Shown: piece after piece, positions 1-8,256 of the stretch
Position numbering within the stretch: the stretch's first letter is position 1
Layout: each line of letters opens with the position of its first letter
Source of the DNA: Glaciecola sp041380235
GTDB lineage: Bacteria > Pseudomonadota > Gammaproteobacteria > Enterobacterales > Alteromonadaceae
DNA: 64,000 bases
NCBI RefSeq assembly: GCF_041380235.1
Contig: NZ_JBGIYY010000023.1
Location: forward strand, 1-64,000
Direction: 5' to 3'
Position numbers and translations under genes: made by a program
The notes under the pieces: generated by a model
The model's input: the letters and a program-made list of their open reading frames with translations, nothing else
The model's database searches: none
What the model was told of the DNA's origin: nothing

Positions 1-324
1 AGGTGACGGTCTTTAGGCGACGGTTACGGTATATCTTTTGCCTTTGCTCATAAACACCTCTACTGTAAGTTACATTGTAACTGTTAAAAGTGTCTAGCAA
101 AATCTGGGAAGTTCATTGAGCCATTTGGGGTTAGCTTTTGCGCTGAATATTGAGCCAATTAAAAAATACCTGAGCAACTATCCGCCTTACCATTAAGCAA
201 GATTAGATGGATCACTTAATGAATGCAATGGTGGGTCAATTGCCGTTGCAAATTAACACACCACTCATTGCTACTGAAGATAGTGTGTTAATTTGAAGTC
301 TCCATCATAATTTGCTTGAAGTGG
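1..324. other. Gene-free left edge with a possible IS relic
   Basis: No intact gene is visible. On the minus strand an ATG at 49-47 opens a 12-codon peptide beginning MSKGKRYT before a stop. That resembles the first residues of IS3-type OrfA proteins, and the sequence around 105-125 could be the matching element end, so this may be a truncated insertion sequence. Direct copies of ATTGAGCCA occur near 115 and 151. The assignment is weak, because only a few residues support it. Confidence 0.25.
249..295. repeat. 13-bp perfect inverted repeat
   Basis: The arms CAAATTAACACAC (249-261) and GTGTGTTAATTTG (283-295) are perfectly complementary around a 21-nt loop. The structure lies 30 bp beyond the stop codon of the minus-strand AbiEii gene. 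It has no clear T-tract on either strand, so it is either a processing or stability hairpin for that transcript or a relic of a mobile element end. Confidence 0.6.
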
Positions 325-1197
325 TTAAGTCTTTATAGCCACTAACTCGTTGTTTACAGCTGTAACATCTTCACTTATGACTTGACTAATATAAGACCAG
401 AAATGAGCATTTTTGAGTGTGTTTTCAGCTATGTCCCTTGGCAGAAATCGACTCATTTCTTGTGCAAAATCTTTTTGGGTAGGTAGATCATTATTCAGCA
501 TACCAGCATGTTTTGTTGTCAATTCTACGTATTCGCTAATTGTCTTGTTTCGTACTGCTAGCTTTCGGCTAATTAATTGAGCATTCTGTGATACGTTACC
601 TTGTTTCAGCCATGCAATATCCCATACATCTCTAGGCTTGATTCGCCGAGCCCTGAAGGCAAAAGCGACCATTTTATCCGCTAATATTTCCTCTTTGCTT
701 TGCACTGGTATTGGTAGTCCAATAATGGGAGATTGAATATTATAATGATCAATGGCTGGCCTAAACTCTCGCTCGAATGAAGGGAGCGCACAAATGTCGA
801 TGTGCATTCTTTGGCTTGGTAAATCCGGTCGATTAGGGAATTTTTCTATTGTTATTTTCCACGTTGATGTATCAGTGCTAGACAAAGTCGGTTCATGAAC
901 CACAACTTTCAGCTCATATTTTTTTGCAAGATATTCTTGTAGATGATCACCCATTCCCGTCATAGCAGATGTTTCAAAATCTAAACCAGCAGTAAAGTCT
1001 AAATCTTCGCTTAAGCGATTGGAGTTATAACAGACTCGAAGCGCAGTGCCGCCAATAAAGGTTAAATTCTGCAAGATCCCGGCTTTCTGCAGCACTATCA
1101 AAATGTCGTGATGAAGAATTTCTTTTTCTACTGCATCAGCTAGTCCGTTCAACTGCTCGTTTCTGAAGAGCACCTCTTCTACTAATTTATTCAGCAT
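325..1197 (-). CDS. abiEii: AbiEii/AbiGii-type nucleotidyltransferase toxin
   Basis: Toxin of a type IV toxin-antitoxin (abortive infection) pair. Known AbiEii proteins are NTases that block growth by modifying tRNA or a related nucleotide substrate. The NTase signature is visible near residues 48-68: GGTALRV followed about ten residues later by SEDLDF, giving the GG(T/S)-x(n)-DxD pattern. An R-I-K-x-R-D-x-W-D-I motif near residues 183-193 is typical of the family's C-terminal half. Length (290 aa) is usual. The start overlaps the antitoxin stop by 11 bp, so translation is probably coupled. It is cytoplasmic and expected to be controlled through the antitoxin's operator upstream. It looks intact. 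Confidence 0.88.
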   Translation of the reverse strand: MLNKLVEEVLFRNEQLNGLADAVEKEILHHDILIVLQKAGILQNLTFIGGTALRVCYNSNRLSEDLDFTAGLDFETSAMTGMGDHLQEYLAKKYELKVVVHEPTLSSTDTSTWKITIEKFPNRPDLPSQRMHIDICALPSFEREFRPAIDHYNIQSPIIGLPIPVQSKEEILADKMVAFAFRARRIKPRDVWDIAWLKQGNVSQNAQLISRKLAVRNKTISEYVELTTKHAGMLNNDLPTQKDFAQEMSRFLPRDIAENTLKNAHFWSYISQVISEDVTAVNNELVAIKT

Positions 1198-1729
1198 CTG
1201 GCATTTCCTCGATCATATTGACATTACGTCCCACTCTTTTTAGATCTGCTATCGCGCGCTGTCTATTTGCTCTAAACATTCCAATATCTTCGTCATAGTA
1301 CAACTGATCTGATAGTTCACAGATTGAGCGCATGGTATGGGTAAATTCTATGACGCCATAAGCAGTTTTAAAAATACCTTTTCTGCCGGTCGTCATGATA
1401 GTGACGTGCCCCATGAGTTGCTGTGAGATTATGCCGAGATAACTAAGTTGAGATTCGAGACTAACATAGTTACTAACATTCCATCTCAAGCGCTTAGCGA
1501 TAAGGTAGATTGCTGTACGCGGATTTGGTGGCGATAGTGGATTTATATATAAGCCTTTGGCGACTCGTTTGATTGTGTTGTTTTTGCTTGCTTTACCGAT
1601 AAATCCGCTAAATTTATTGTTATGCCTAAATTGCATCATCATTGCCAAATCATAGGTATCAAATACGCCATTATGTCCATCGTTCTTAGCTTGCATAGTC
1701 AAACGACTTAAAGTTTGTTGTTTATTCAT
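1187..1729 (-). CDS. abiEi: AbiEi-type antitoxin / autorepressor
   Basis: Antitoxin of the type IV pair with the downstream AbiEii gene. The N-terminal part (about residues 12-65) is a predicted winged-helix DNA-binding region ending in I-x-R-V-A-K-G-L-Y, a motif typical of AbiEi-like antitoxins. The rest carries S-L-E-S-x-L-S-Y-L-G and V-T-I-M-T-T-G-R, usual for the antitoxin domain. I prefer the ATG at 1729, preceded by AGAAGAT, over the in-frame ATG at 1747, which lies inside the operator palindrome. Known AbiEi proteins repress their own promoter by binding inverted repeats, and the DNA just upstream has exactly that architecture. Antitoxicity does not need direct toxin binding in characterised cases. 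Confidence 0.85.
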   Translation of the reverse strand: MNKQQTLSRLTMQAKNDGHNGVFDTYDLAMMMQFRHNNKFSGFIGKASKNNTIKRVAKGLYINPLSPPNPRTAIYLIAKRLRWNVSNYVSLESQLSYLGIISQQLMGHVTIMTTGRKGIFKTAYGVIEFTHTMRSICELSDQLYYDEDIGMFRANRQRAIADLKRVGRNVNMIEEMPDAE

Positions 1730-1738
1730 GTGATATCT

Positions 1739-1828
1739 TCTATACATATTACGTCTATAATGGACGTAATATGTATAGATATCAAGTGTACATTTTACGT
1801 CTTATGTGGACGTATATTGTCCACATAA
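1739..1828. promoter_or_regulatory. Operator array of the abiE operon (three palindromes)
   Basis: Three perfect palindromes, each with a 7-bp spacer, precede the antitoxin gene. The first is 17 bp per arm (1739-1755 and 1763-1779), containing TATACATATTACGTC and its complement. The second is TACGTC-N7-GACGTA (1796-1814). The third, overlapping it, is TTATGTGGAC-N7-GTCCACATAA (1802-1828). The shared ACGTC/GACGT core and constant spacer suggest repeated binding by one dimeric regulator, presumably the AbiEi-like protein. The first palindrome abuts the ribosome binding region, so binding there should repress strongly. Confidence 0.8.
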
Positions 1829-2125
1829 TTAATTGCATCACACCGCAAGGAAGCTAAGTTACTAATATTTCCGATAACCTACAGACACTTTTTACTAAGA
1901 AAGCGAAGCAAGGTATTCAGTATACAAACCAAAACAGTTGCAAATTTTTAACTTCATCAAGTTGCTGTTTTTTGTCTAAGACTTCTGGCTATTTGCCATC
2001 TAAAAGGTTATCTAATGTCTGAACGCCTTGCATTTCCAAATTTTTCCAAGTACTCCAAACTTAGTTTTTGTAATGTTTACCATCAAAAGCGCGGTTACTG
2101 ATATGTTGTGCACGGTCTCTGCTAT
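1829..2125. other. Gene-free spacer between the abiE and hipBA modules
   Basis: About 300 bp with no intact gene. Read on the minus strand, roughly 1910-2090 gives a polar, coding-like translation (including L-E-M-Q-G-V-Q-T-L-D-N-L-L-D-G) broken by several in-frame stops. It could be a decayed gene, but I do not recognise a family. Confidence 0.3.
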
Positions 2126-3412
2126 TTATACCAATTTTTTAGCCGCTTGCTTTCTCAGTCCAGAAAAAATTGCCTCCGCTACGTAGGCTGGAAAGCTATT
2201 GGGAATTTTATCTTCAACTTTAGCAATAGCGTTTTCAACATTATCAACAAAATACTCATAGTGAGATATAGCTTTATCAACGGGATATTTTACGTACTCG
2301 GCGGTCGATACAAAGTGACGAGGCTGAATACCCTTCCACTTCCAGTGAGTGTTTTTGCCTTTTAAAAACATCGCCATTTTGATCTTATGTGGCTGTAAGG
2401 CTTTTTTTGATATTACTGGATACGCGGACAAGATGTCATACAGAGGCGTCATTCTATACGAGTTTTCAGGCTCTAAAAATACGCTAAAATTCTTTCCATG
2501 ACCGTCAATAGCAGCGACTAACCAAAAGAATATCTGAGTTTTAAAAAATGTTGCTCTATCTTTCCTGTTAGACGAAGCCGTGAGCAAATTGAGACAGTCT
2601 ATGATTCCTGGACCACCATCTGACTGGTATTTTTGAGCAGATGAAATACCCATTGCTTGACAAAAATCCTCTTGAGGTAGACGCATGAGCCATGAACCGT
2701 CAGATGCATATCTACGATCAAAGCGTTCAACACTTAATACTTTTTGCTCGCCAAAGTAAAGCACCTCTGAATTAGCCACATTAAAACCAAAGGCTCTCGC
2801 AAGCTCTAGGCAAATAAATTCGTTCTCACAGCTATCGGTTAAGTCGATACCCACTTGCGGTAACTCGCCCATTGGTAATTTCATTATGTGGCTTGTTGGT
2901 GTTGAACCTATCGGTTTCGTCCATTGTTGACCAATTTTAAGTAAAGCGGTTTTTTCCTGAGCGCCAGCAAGCGAAATCCGAAAGTCATCATCATCACTTT
3001 CCATTCCAAGTGCTGTATGTTTGTAGCCTTGCAATAACTTCTCAACGTCTTGATTTGACAACATCTTGTAGTTTAGTTGGTTTATAGACTCTGGTTGTTT
3101 TGAAGATAATTGAATAGCACCCACACAATCCTTGCCTATTGCCGCCAAAAGATCGAATGCATGTCCAGAGCCTATATTGAATCTAGCTTGTATTTTATTT
3201 CGAATGTTTGGGTTATCGGGGAGCAAGTTGTCAAAGAAGTTATACACTAGGTCACCAGAGTATTTTTGCTTTGTAATGGGTAACGACAAAGAAATGGGAC
3301 GTGCGCCTAGGCGATCCATCCACTGATGCGTATAAGAAAAATGTAGTCCACCGTTTTTATCTTTTGACAGTGTACCTACTTTGACCCCGTTCAGGCTTAC
3401 CATCAATTCCAT
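2126..3412 (-). CDS. hipA: HipA-family Ser/Thr kinase toxin
   Basis: Toxin of a type II HipBA module. HipA kinases phosphorylate a translation target (GltX in E. coli) and induce dormancy. Visible hallmarks are the N-terminal domain with L-P-D-N near residue 65, S-L-A-G-A-Q-E-K-T-A (ATP-loop region, about residue 147), the R-F-D-R motif, the catalytic D-G-H-G-K-N-F-S loop (about residue 304) and the metal-binding Y-D-I-L-S segment. All key residues are present, so it appears active. I place the start at the ATG at 3412, which has AGGAG seven bases upstream and lies one base after the hipB stop; the longer frame to 3436 has no such site. Translation is probably coupled to hipB. Confidence 0.9.
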   Translation of the reverse strand: MELMVSLNGVKVGTLSKDKNGGLHFSYTHQWMDRLGARPISLSLPITKQKYSGDLVYNFFDNLLPDNPNIRNKIQARFNIGSGHAFDLLAAIGKDCVGAIQLSSKQPESINQLNYKMLSNQDVEKLLQGYKHTALGMESDDDDFRISLAGAQEKTALLKIGQQWTKPIGSTPTSHIMKLPMGELPQVGIDLTDSCENEFICLELARAFGFNVANSEVLYFGEQKVLSVERFDRRYASDGSWLMRLPQEDFCQAMGISSAQKYQSDGGPGIIDCLNLLTASSNRKDRATFFKTQIFFWLVAAIDGHGKNFSVFLEPENSYRMTPLYDILSAYPVISKKALQPHKIKMAMFLKGKNTHWKWKGIQPRHFVSTAEYVKYPVDKAISHYEYFVDNVENAIAKVEDKIPNSFPAYVAEAIFSGLRKQAAKKLV

Positions 3413-3413
3413 A

Positions 3414-3674
3414 TTACCACTCCTGATCCCAGCCACTTTCTATCTTTTGGCCGCTTTCATTTACCTGTTTAGGCTTAAGCTCGATGGAGAGGTTTAGTTC
3501 ATGCGCAATTTTAAATAATGTATCAATACGAGAGTTTCCCGCAGAGTTTTCAATAGCCGAGATGGTTTTTTGCTTTAAACCAACATGCTCCGCTACATCA
3601 GTTTGCGTTCGCCCCAGCTTATTTCGATGCAGCTTTATGTAATCAGCCAGTTCTTTTGAATTATTAAACTTCAT
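3414..3674 (-). CDS. hipB: HipB-like antitoxin, XRE/Cro helix-turn-helix
   Basis: Antitoxin and repressor of the HipBA module (86 aa). The helix-turn-helix spans about residues 10-60 with T-Q-T-D-V-A-E-H-V-G and K-Q-K-T-I-S-A-I-E-N, the classic XRE signature. The C-terminal tail is short and acidic/tryptophan-rich (S-G-W-D-Q-E-W); tails of HipB proteins are typically flexible and proteolysed. The ATG at 3674 is preceded by GGAGAG at ideal distance, so it is preferred over 3689. It is expected to bind the regularly spaced operators just upstream and to neutralise HipA in a complex. Confidence 0.88.
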   Translation of the reverse strand: MKFNNSKELADYIKLHRNKLGRTQTDVAEHVGLKQKTISAIENSAGNSRIDTLFKIAHELNLSIELKPKQVNESGQKIESGWDQEW

Positions 3675-3691
3675 TATGTCTCTCCACAATT

Positions 3692-3791
3692 AACCCCGTT
3701 AAGGTATAACTATATGCTTATCCCCCAAAAGGTATACAGTGTTAAATATACCCTTATTGGTATATATGTCAACTTATACCTTGTAGGGTAT
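3692..3791. promoter_or_regulatory. Four-site hipBA operator array with 28-bp periodicity
   Basis: GGTAT half-sites begin at 3703, 3731, 3759 and 3787, exactly 28 bp apart. Six bases upstream of each lies a left half-site: AACCC, ATCCC, ATACC and ATACC in that order. The two distal copies are perfect ATACC-N6-GGTAT palindromes and the two proximal ones are decayed on the left arm. This is analogous to the four-operator arrangement known for E. coli hipBA, but with different half-site sequence and spacing. Confidence 0.82.
3745..3772 (-). promoter_or_regulatory. Sigma-70 promoter of hipBA
   Basis: On the minus strand TTGACA (3772-3767) is followed after 16 bp by TATATT (3750-3745), a near-consensus promoter pointing into hipB. 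The third operator (3746-3765) covers the spacer and the -10 element, so repressor binding would exclude RNA polymerase. Confidence 0.7.
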
Positions 3792-4269
3792 TTAGATGTA
3801 CCTTAAAGAAATCAATGAGTGGGAAGTTAACCGAACATTAAAGCAAACAAATTTCTTTTTTCTAGCTCCCTTAGTTCAAAATCAATATTTCCTAATTTCT
3901 GGTCATTACTGTTCACGACCAATCTGCCCATCTCGAGTTTGCAAGACTTTTAGAATTATCGGTTAATGTGACACTCATAAACAGTATACCTACTATACGC
4001 AATAAAAAAATTTACAAGTCATTGAAATGATGAGGGTTTGAATTTAATAATAATTTTTATGAAAAATGAGGCTAATACTCATGGTTTCTAAATATATGAA
4101 TATATTAATTATATTTTGACTTTCCGCATCCTAAGGTAACAGACGTTCCCACTATTTATTTGGCGCGCCAGCACAAAATCCCCCCCAAGACCATTGTTTT
4201 AAATAACTATTGTGACAACACAAAATAAATATTACCCTGGACGGCCGCACTTAAAGACCAGGTTTTTCA
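3792..4269. other. AT-rich gene-free spacer
   Basis: About 480 bp of AT-rich DNA between divergent hipBA and the NUDIX gene. I see no open frame worth calling and no clear structured RNA. A GGCGCGCC palindrome lies near 4162. A promoter for the NUDIX-helicase operon should sit near the right end, but no consensus pair stands out. Confidence 0.5.
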
Positions 4270-4665
4270 ATGATCGACGTAGTCGCCGCCATCATCAAAC
4301 AAGATGAACTCATTCACTGTTTTAAAAAAGGCCAGGCCAAGTTTGACTATTTATCTTTTAAATATGAGTTTCCCGGCGGAAAGGTCGAAGAAAACGAAGA
4401 TCATCGCCAAGCCTTAAAGCGGGAGATTGATGAAGAACTACAGACTAGTATTGAAGTGGGAGAACATTTGTTAAGCGTTGAACACGACTATCCAGATTTT
4501 TCTATACGGCTTCATTTTTACGCGTGCACCTGTGTCGGGCCTATTGTGCAATTGACTGAACATACCGATTTGAAACGCTTACCTGTGGAAAAACTTCGTG
4601 AAATAGAATGGTTACCTGCAGATGAGTCAGCAGTGGATTATTTAACGCGCAATGTCGGAAACTAA
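4270..4665 (+). CDS. MutT-like NUDIX hydrolase
   Basis: A small NUDIX pyrophosphohydrolase (131 aa). The NUDIX box is complete at about residues 37-60 (G-G-K-V-E-E followed by R-E-I-D-E-E-L, fitting G-x5-E-x7-R-E-x-x-E-E-x). The N-terminal V-V-A-A-I-I-K and the C-terminal W-L-P-A-D motif resemble MutT/8-oxo-dGTPase-type enzymes that hydrolyse (deoxy)nucleoside triphosphates. Its 3' end overlaps the start of the following helicase gene by 14 bp, so the two form one translation-coupled unit. The true substrate is not readable from sequence; a role tied to the helicase (for example removing a nucleotide signal or a modified nucleotide) is inference. Confidence 0.85.
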   Translation: MIDVVAAIIKQDELIHCFKKGQAKFDYLSFKYEFPGGKVEENEDHRQALKREIDEELQTSIEVGEHLLSVEHDYPDFSIRLHFYACTCVGPIVQLTEHTDLKRLPVEKLREIEWLPADESAVDYLTRNVGN

Positions 4666-7483
4666 TTCTATGCGCGTTGAAGATGTTTCGTCTCGCTATA
4701 CCTATTTAACAGTAGAGCACACTTCAGACAAGTTTGTTACTAATAACCAATCACAACGTAAACGCGTGTTAAGTGAAATTAAACAGGCGCTGATTGACGC
4801 AGACAGCTTCGATTCAGCGGTTGCTTTTATTACAAAGTCGGGCGTTGTGTCTTTGCTACAAGCCTTATATGACTTTACAGAGCGTGGCGGGAAGGCACGA
4901 ATAGTTGCGTCTGACTATTTGAGTTTTACTCAGCCGGCAGCCCTTAAAATGTTATTGGCTATACCTGCTGTTGAGGTTCGTTTGCTGCAAGGCGCGCAAT
5001 ATCATGGCAAACTTTTCTTATTCAAAAACCCTGGTATCACCAAAGTATTGGTTGGCAGTTCCAATATTACCCAAACTGCGCTATCAAGAAACGATGAGAT
5101 CAATTTTTTGTTTTCTCAAGGCGAAGAACGCGTTAATCAAGCCAATCAACAATTTGAAAGAATTTGGCGAAACGCGACGGTTTTAAACAAGCATATTCTT
5201 GAAGAATATTCACAGCAGTATAAAGCGAACAAGAAAAACTCGCTTGAAGGCGTTGTACAATTGTCTTCTTTTACGCCAAATGAACTTCAAAAACAGGCTT
5301 TAGAGAAGCTGCGACAATCGCGTATATTGGGGAAGCAAAGAGGCTTAGTAGTATCAGCTACAGGAACCGGAAAAACGGTTTTATCAGCTTTTGATGTGCG
5401 CCAATCAAAGGCAAAATCGGCTTTGTTTTTGGTGCATCGCACAACCATTGCGAAAAAATCAATGGAGACCTATCAAACGATCTTAAAAGACGAGTATTCA
5501 TTTGGCTTAGTTGGAGGTCAAACTACCGATTGGGACGCTGATTTTTTATTCGGCACCGTGCAAACAATCTCCCGCCCTGAAAATTTAAGTCGCTTGGCTA
5601 AAACAAGATTCGCTTATATCGTGATTGATGAGACCCATCGTGCATCTGCCGCTTCCTATCAAAGAATCATTGAACATTTCCAACCTGAGTTTTTACTTGG
5701 TATGACCGCTACACCTGAGCGCAGTGACAATCAAAACATATTTGATATTTTCGATAACAATATTGTGTGTGACATTCGCTTACAAGACGCGCTAGAAACT
5801 GACATTCTTTGCCCGTTTCATTATTTCGGTATAGCTGACTTAAGCCATGAAAGTGATAAAGACATCACGCTAGAATTATTGACCCGAGAGCAACGATTTA
5901 GGCATATTTATAATCACTCATTAAAGTTTGGTGCAGACAAACTTTCAATTAAAGCCTTATGTTTTTTATCAAGAGTCGAAGAGGCAAAGTCTTTCACTGA
6001 ATTTCTTAAGCAAAATGGAGAAAAAGCCATTGCTTTGACCGGTAGCTCTTCTGAAAAAGACAAGCAAGATGCAATTGATAGCCTAGAGAACGGCAACTTA
6101 TCGTATATTATAACGGTCGATATTTTTAATGAGGGGGTTGATATTCCTAGCATTAATCAAATTATCATGGCAAGGCCAACTCAGTCCGCTATCATATTTG
6201 TTCAGCAACTAGGGCGAGGCCTGCGAAAGCACCATAACAAAGAATATTTGACGGTTATCGATATAGTAGGTAACTACACCAATAATTTTTTAATCCCTAT
6301 TGCGCTTTATGGCGACCGCAGTCGCAACAAAGATAACCTAAGAAGATTACTCAGAAGCGAGGAAACCTTACTGCCTGGGGAAAGCACAATTTCCTTCGAT
6401 AGGATTGCAAAAGAGCGCATTTTTAAAGCCATCCAAACCTCACCCAATATCGGTATTCGTGAATTAAAAACAGAATACAATTTGGTGAAATCAAAAACAG
6501 GCACCTTTCCAAGTTTGATGTCTATGCGAATGCATGGTGATTTATCTTCTTTACTGTTTTGCAAACAGAGCAATATAAAGTCAATACATGAGTTCGCTTG
6601 TAAGTACGACCCAGAGTATCAAAAGTCGGAATATGGCCAAATGAATTTCCCCTTACTCGGGCTACTAATTAACGAGGCGCTAGATGGTATTCAAGCATAT
6701 GAACCATTAGCGCTAAATTTACTGTTGAATACTAACAAAATAGATTTCAAAGCACTTGAAGCGGAATGCGAGGCTAGATTCGGACTGAGCCTTTCTTTTG
6801 AGAAGTACTTGTCAATAATTAATGTACTCAATTTACGCTACGGCTCACCACAAGGGCATGAAAATCACGAAGTGATAGACACACATTCATATTCGGCTGG
6901 TTCAGCAATACTTGCTTTGAGTTCCTTTCAAAAAGAACTGCTTTGTGATGCTATTGAAAATGCTATAGCTGAATATACTGCGAGAAGAGAAATAGGAAGA
7001 TATGTTGACGGCTTTATAGTGGGAGCTAAATATAGCTATAAAGAAACGTTCAGAATTTTGGGCTGGCGCAAAAATCGTAATCCACAAAACGTAGGGGGCT
7101 ATTTTTACGATAGGGAAACAAATGATTGTGCGATATTTGTCAATTACCACAAAAATGACGGTATTGCAGAGACAACTCAATATAATGACTATTTTATTAA
7201 TCCTAGCCGCTTTCATTGGACCACGAAAAACAATCGTTCACTCAGCAGCCCAGAAGTTCTAGCATTACTAGACCAAGAAAATAATAAGTTAAGAGTCCCT
7301 CTATTTATTAGAAAGGAGGCTGAGTCAGAAGGTTCAGCACGGTATTACATTGGTGAGCTAAGAGTCATTAAAGGTACTCAAACACTAACCACCATCGGCG
7401 GTAAAAAGGCAGTTTCCATTGAATTTGAATTAGACCAACCAATACCTCAGAAGTTGTATCAGCATCTTGTGCATAAATACTAG
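4652..7483 (+). CDS. PLD-nuclease / SF2 helicase / DUF3427 protein
   Basis: A 943-residue multidomain protein. The N-terminal domain (about 20-190) is phospholipase-D-like with an H-G-K-L-F-L-F motif near residue 118 followed by G-S-S-N-I-T, a single HKD-type half-site that would need dimerisation. A superfamily 2 helicase follows, with Walker A A-T-G-T-G-K-T near 236, DEAD-type D-E-T-H near 326, G-M-T-A-T-P near 350 and the C-terminal helicase motif Q-L-G-R-G-L-R-K near 515. The last 350 residues match the layout of the DUF3427 domain. Such COG1061-type proteins are suspected DNA-processing or defence factors. It overlaps the NUDIX gene and lies between two TA modules and IS relics, suggesting acquired defence. 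It looks intact. An alternative start is the ATG at 4670. Confidence 0.82.
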   Translation: MSETNSMRVEDVSSRYTYLTVEHTSDKFVTNNQSQRKRVLSEIKQALIDADSFDSAVAFITKSGVVSLLQALYDFTERGGKARIVASDYLSFTQPAALKMLLAIPAVEVRLLQGAQYHGKLFLFKNPGITKVLVGSSNITQTALSRNDEINFLFSQGEERVNQANQQFERIWRNATVLNKHILEEYSQQYKANKKNSLEGVVQLSSFTPNELQKQALEKLRQSRILGKQRGLVVSATGTGKTVLSAFDVRQSKAKSALFLVHRTTIAKKSMETYQTILKDEYSFGLVGGQTTDWDADFLFGTVQTISRPENLSRLAKTRFAYIVIDETHRASAASYQRIIEHFQPEFLLGMTATPERSDNQNIFDIFDNNIVCDIRLQDALETDILCPFHYFGIADLSHESDKDITLELLTREQRFRHIYNHSLKFGADKLSIKALCFLSRVEEAKSFTEFLKQNGEKAIALTGSSSEKDKQDAIDSLENGNLSYIITVDIFNEGVDIPSINQIIMARPTQSAIIFVQQLGRGLRKHHNKEYLTVIDIVGNYTNNFLIPIALYGDRSRNKDNLRRLLRSEETLLPGESTISFDRIAKERIFKAIQTSPNIGIRELKTEYNLVKSKTGTFPSLMSMRMHGDLSSLLFCKQSNIKSIHEFACKYDPEYQKSEYGQMNFPLLGLLINEALDGIQAYEPLALNLLLNTNKIDFKALEAECEARFGLSLSFEKYLSIINVLNLRYGSPQGHENHEVIDTHSYSAGSAILALSSFQKELLCDAIENAIAEYTARREIGRYVDGFIVGAKYSYKETFRILGWRKNRNPQNVGGYFYDRETNDCAIFVNYHKNDGIAETTQYNDYFINPSRFHWTTKNNRSLSSPEVLALLDQENNKLRVPLFIRKEAESEGSARYYIGELRVIKGTQTLTTIGGKKAVSIEFELDQPIPQKLYQHLVHKY

Positions 7484-7494
7484 CTTTGCCGTTA

Positions 7495-7523
7495 AGCACT
7501 TTTGCTGATAGAAGTGCTATTTT
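7495..7523 (+). terminator. Possible terminator of the NUDIX-helicase operon
   Basis: AGCACTT (7495-7501) pairs perfectly with AAGTGCT (7512-7518) across a 10-nt loop, followed by ATTTTCT. It starts 11 bp after the helicase stop. The stem is short, so this is tentative. Confidence 0.4.
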
Positions 7524-7566
7524 CTGCTGGAGTGTGGCTACCAAGGGAAGCTACTGGTCTAATTAC

Positions 7567-8231
7567 GGTATTGTCAACTTATCAACCTTATTCCAAATTG
7601 TGACACAATCCGTACATGATAAACGCCAAAATGTACTCCGGATATCGCTACCCATCTCAGGTCATTAGCCATGCTGTATGGCTTTACTATCGATTTGCCC
7701 TAAGTTTTCGAGATATCGAAGAGTTATTGGCAGCCAGAGGGATCACCGTCAGCTATTAAACCATCAGAAATTGGTGTCTGTAATTCGGTGATCAATACTG
7801 CAACCAAATAAATAAGGAAAAATCGAGGTCAGTAGGGCGATACATGGTTCTTGGACGAGGTGTTCATTAAAATAAATTGTGTCCTTCATTATCTTTGGCG
7901 GGCAGCCGATCAGGACGTAGATGAAATTGATAATCTAGTTCAGAAACGCAAGGATAAAAGCGCTGCTATGCAATTTTTCAGAAAATTGTTAAAAGGCCAA
8001 CAAGTACAGCCCATCAAGATTGTGACCGACGAACTTAAGAGTTATTCAGCAGCGAAACGAGAACTGATGCCAAGCGTAGAACATTCCAATAAGCAGTATG
8101 AAAATAATCGATGTGAACTTTCCCATCAGCCATCAGCTATCTAGGCAACAGGAACGACAGATGAGGCGGTTCAAATCGCAGGGGCAGGCTCAGAGGTTTT
8201 TACCGTCTAATAACAATAAGCTGACAATACC
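7567..8231 (+). mobile_element. Degenerate IS6-family insertion sequence
   Basis: The left end GGTATTGTCAACTTATC (7567-7583) is matched on the opposite strand at 8231-8215 by GGTATTGTCAGCTTATT, a clear pair of terminal inverted repeats resembling the GG-x(n)-TGTxxA ends of IS6-family elements. The element spans 665 bp, shorter than the roughly 800 bp usual for the family, so about 100-150 bp has been lost. The flanking octamers differ (CTAATTAC and AAACCGTG), so no target duplication remains. Confidence 0.85.
7618..8210 (+). pseudogene. IS6-family transposase pseudogene
   Basis: Translation in shifting frames gives the typical IS6 (IS26-like) transposase order. First comes an N-terminal R-Y-P-S-Q-V-I-S-H-A-V-W-L-Y-Y-R-F segment with S-F-R-D-I-E-E-L-L-A. 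A TAA stop interrupts it near 7757. Then comes L-D-E-V-F-I-K-I with the first catalytic Asp, Y-L-W-R-A-A-D-Q-D, V-T-D-E-L-K-S-Y (second Asp), P-S-V-E-H, and finally S-H-Q-P and R-Q-M-R-R-F-K-S. At least one stop, a deletion after the N-terminal part and a frameshift near 8090-8140 make it non-functional. Confidence 0.85.
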
Positions 8232-8256
8232 AAACCGTGTAAGCTTTCAGCATTAC

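Noticed and set aside
2108..2365. Plus-strand open frame of 85 codons
   Set aside because: It overlaps the well-supported hipA gene on the other strand and has no family match or start site.
7559..8239. Target site duplication around the IS6 relic
   Set aside because: The flanking octamers do not match.
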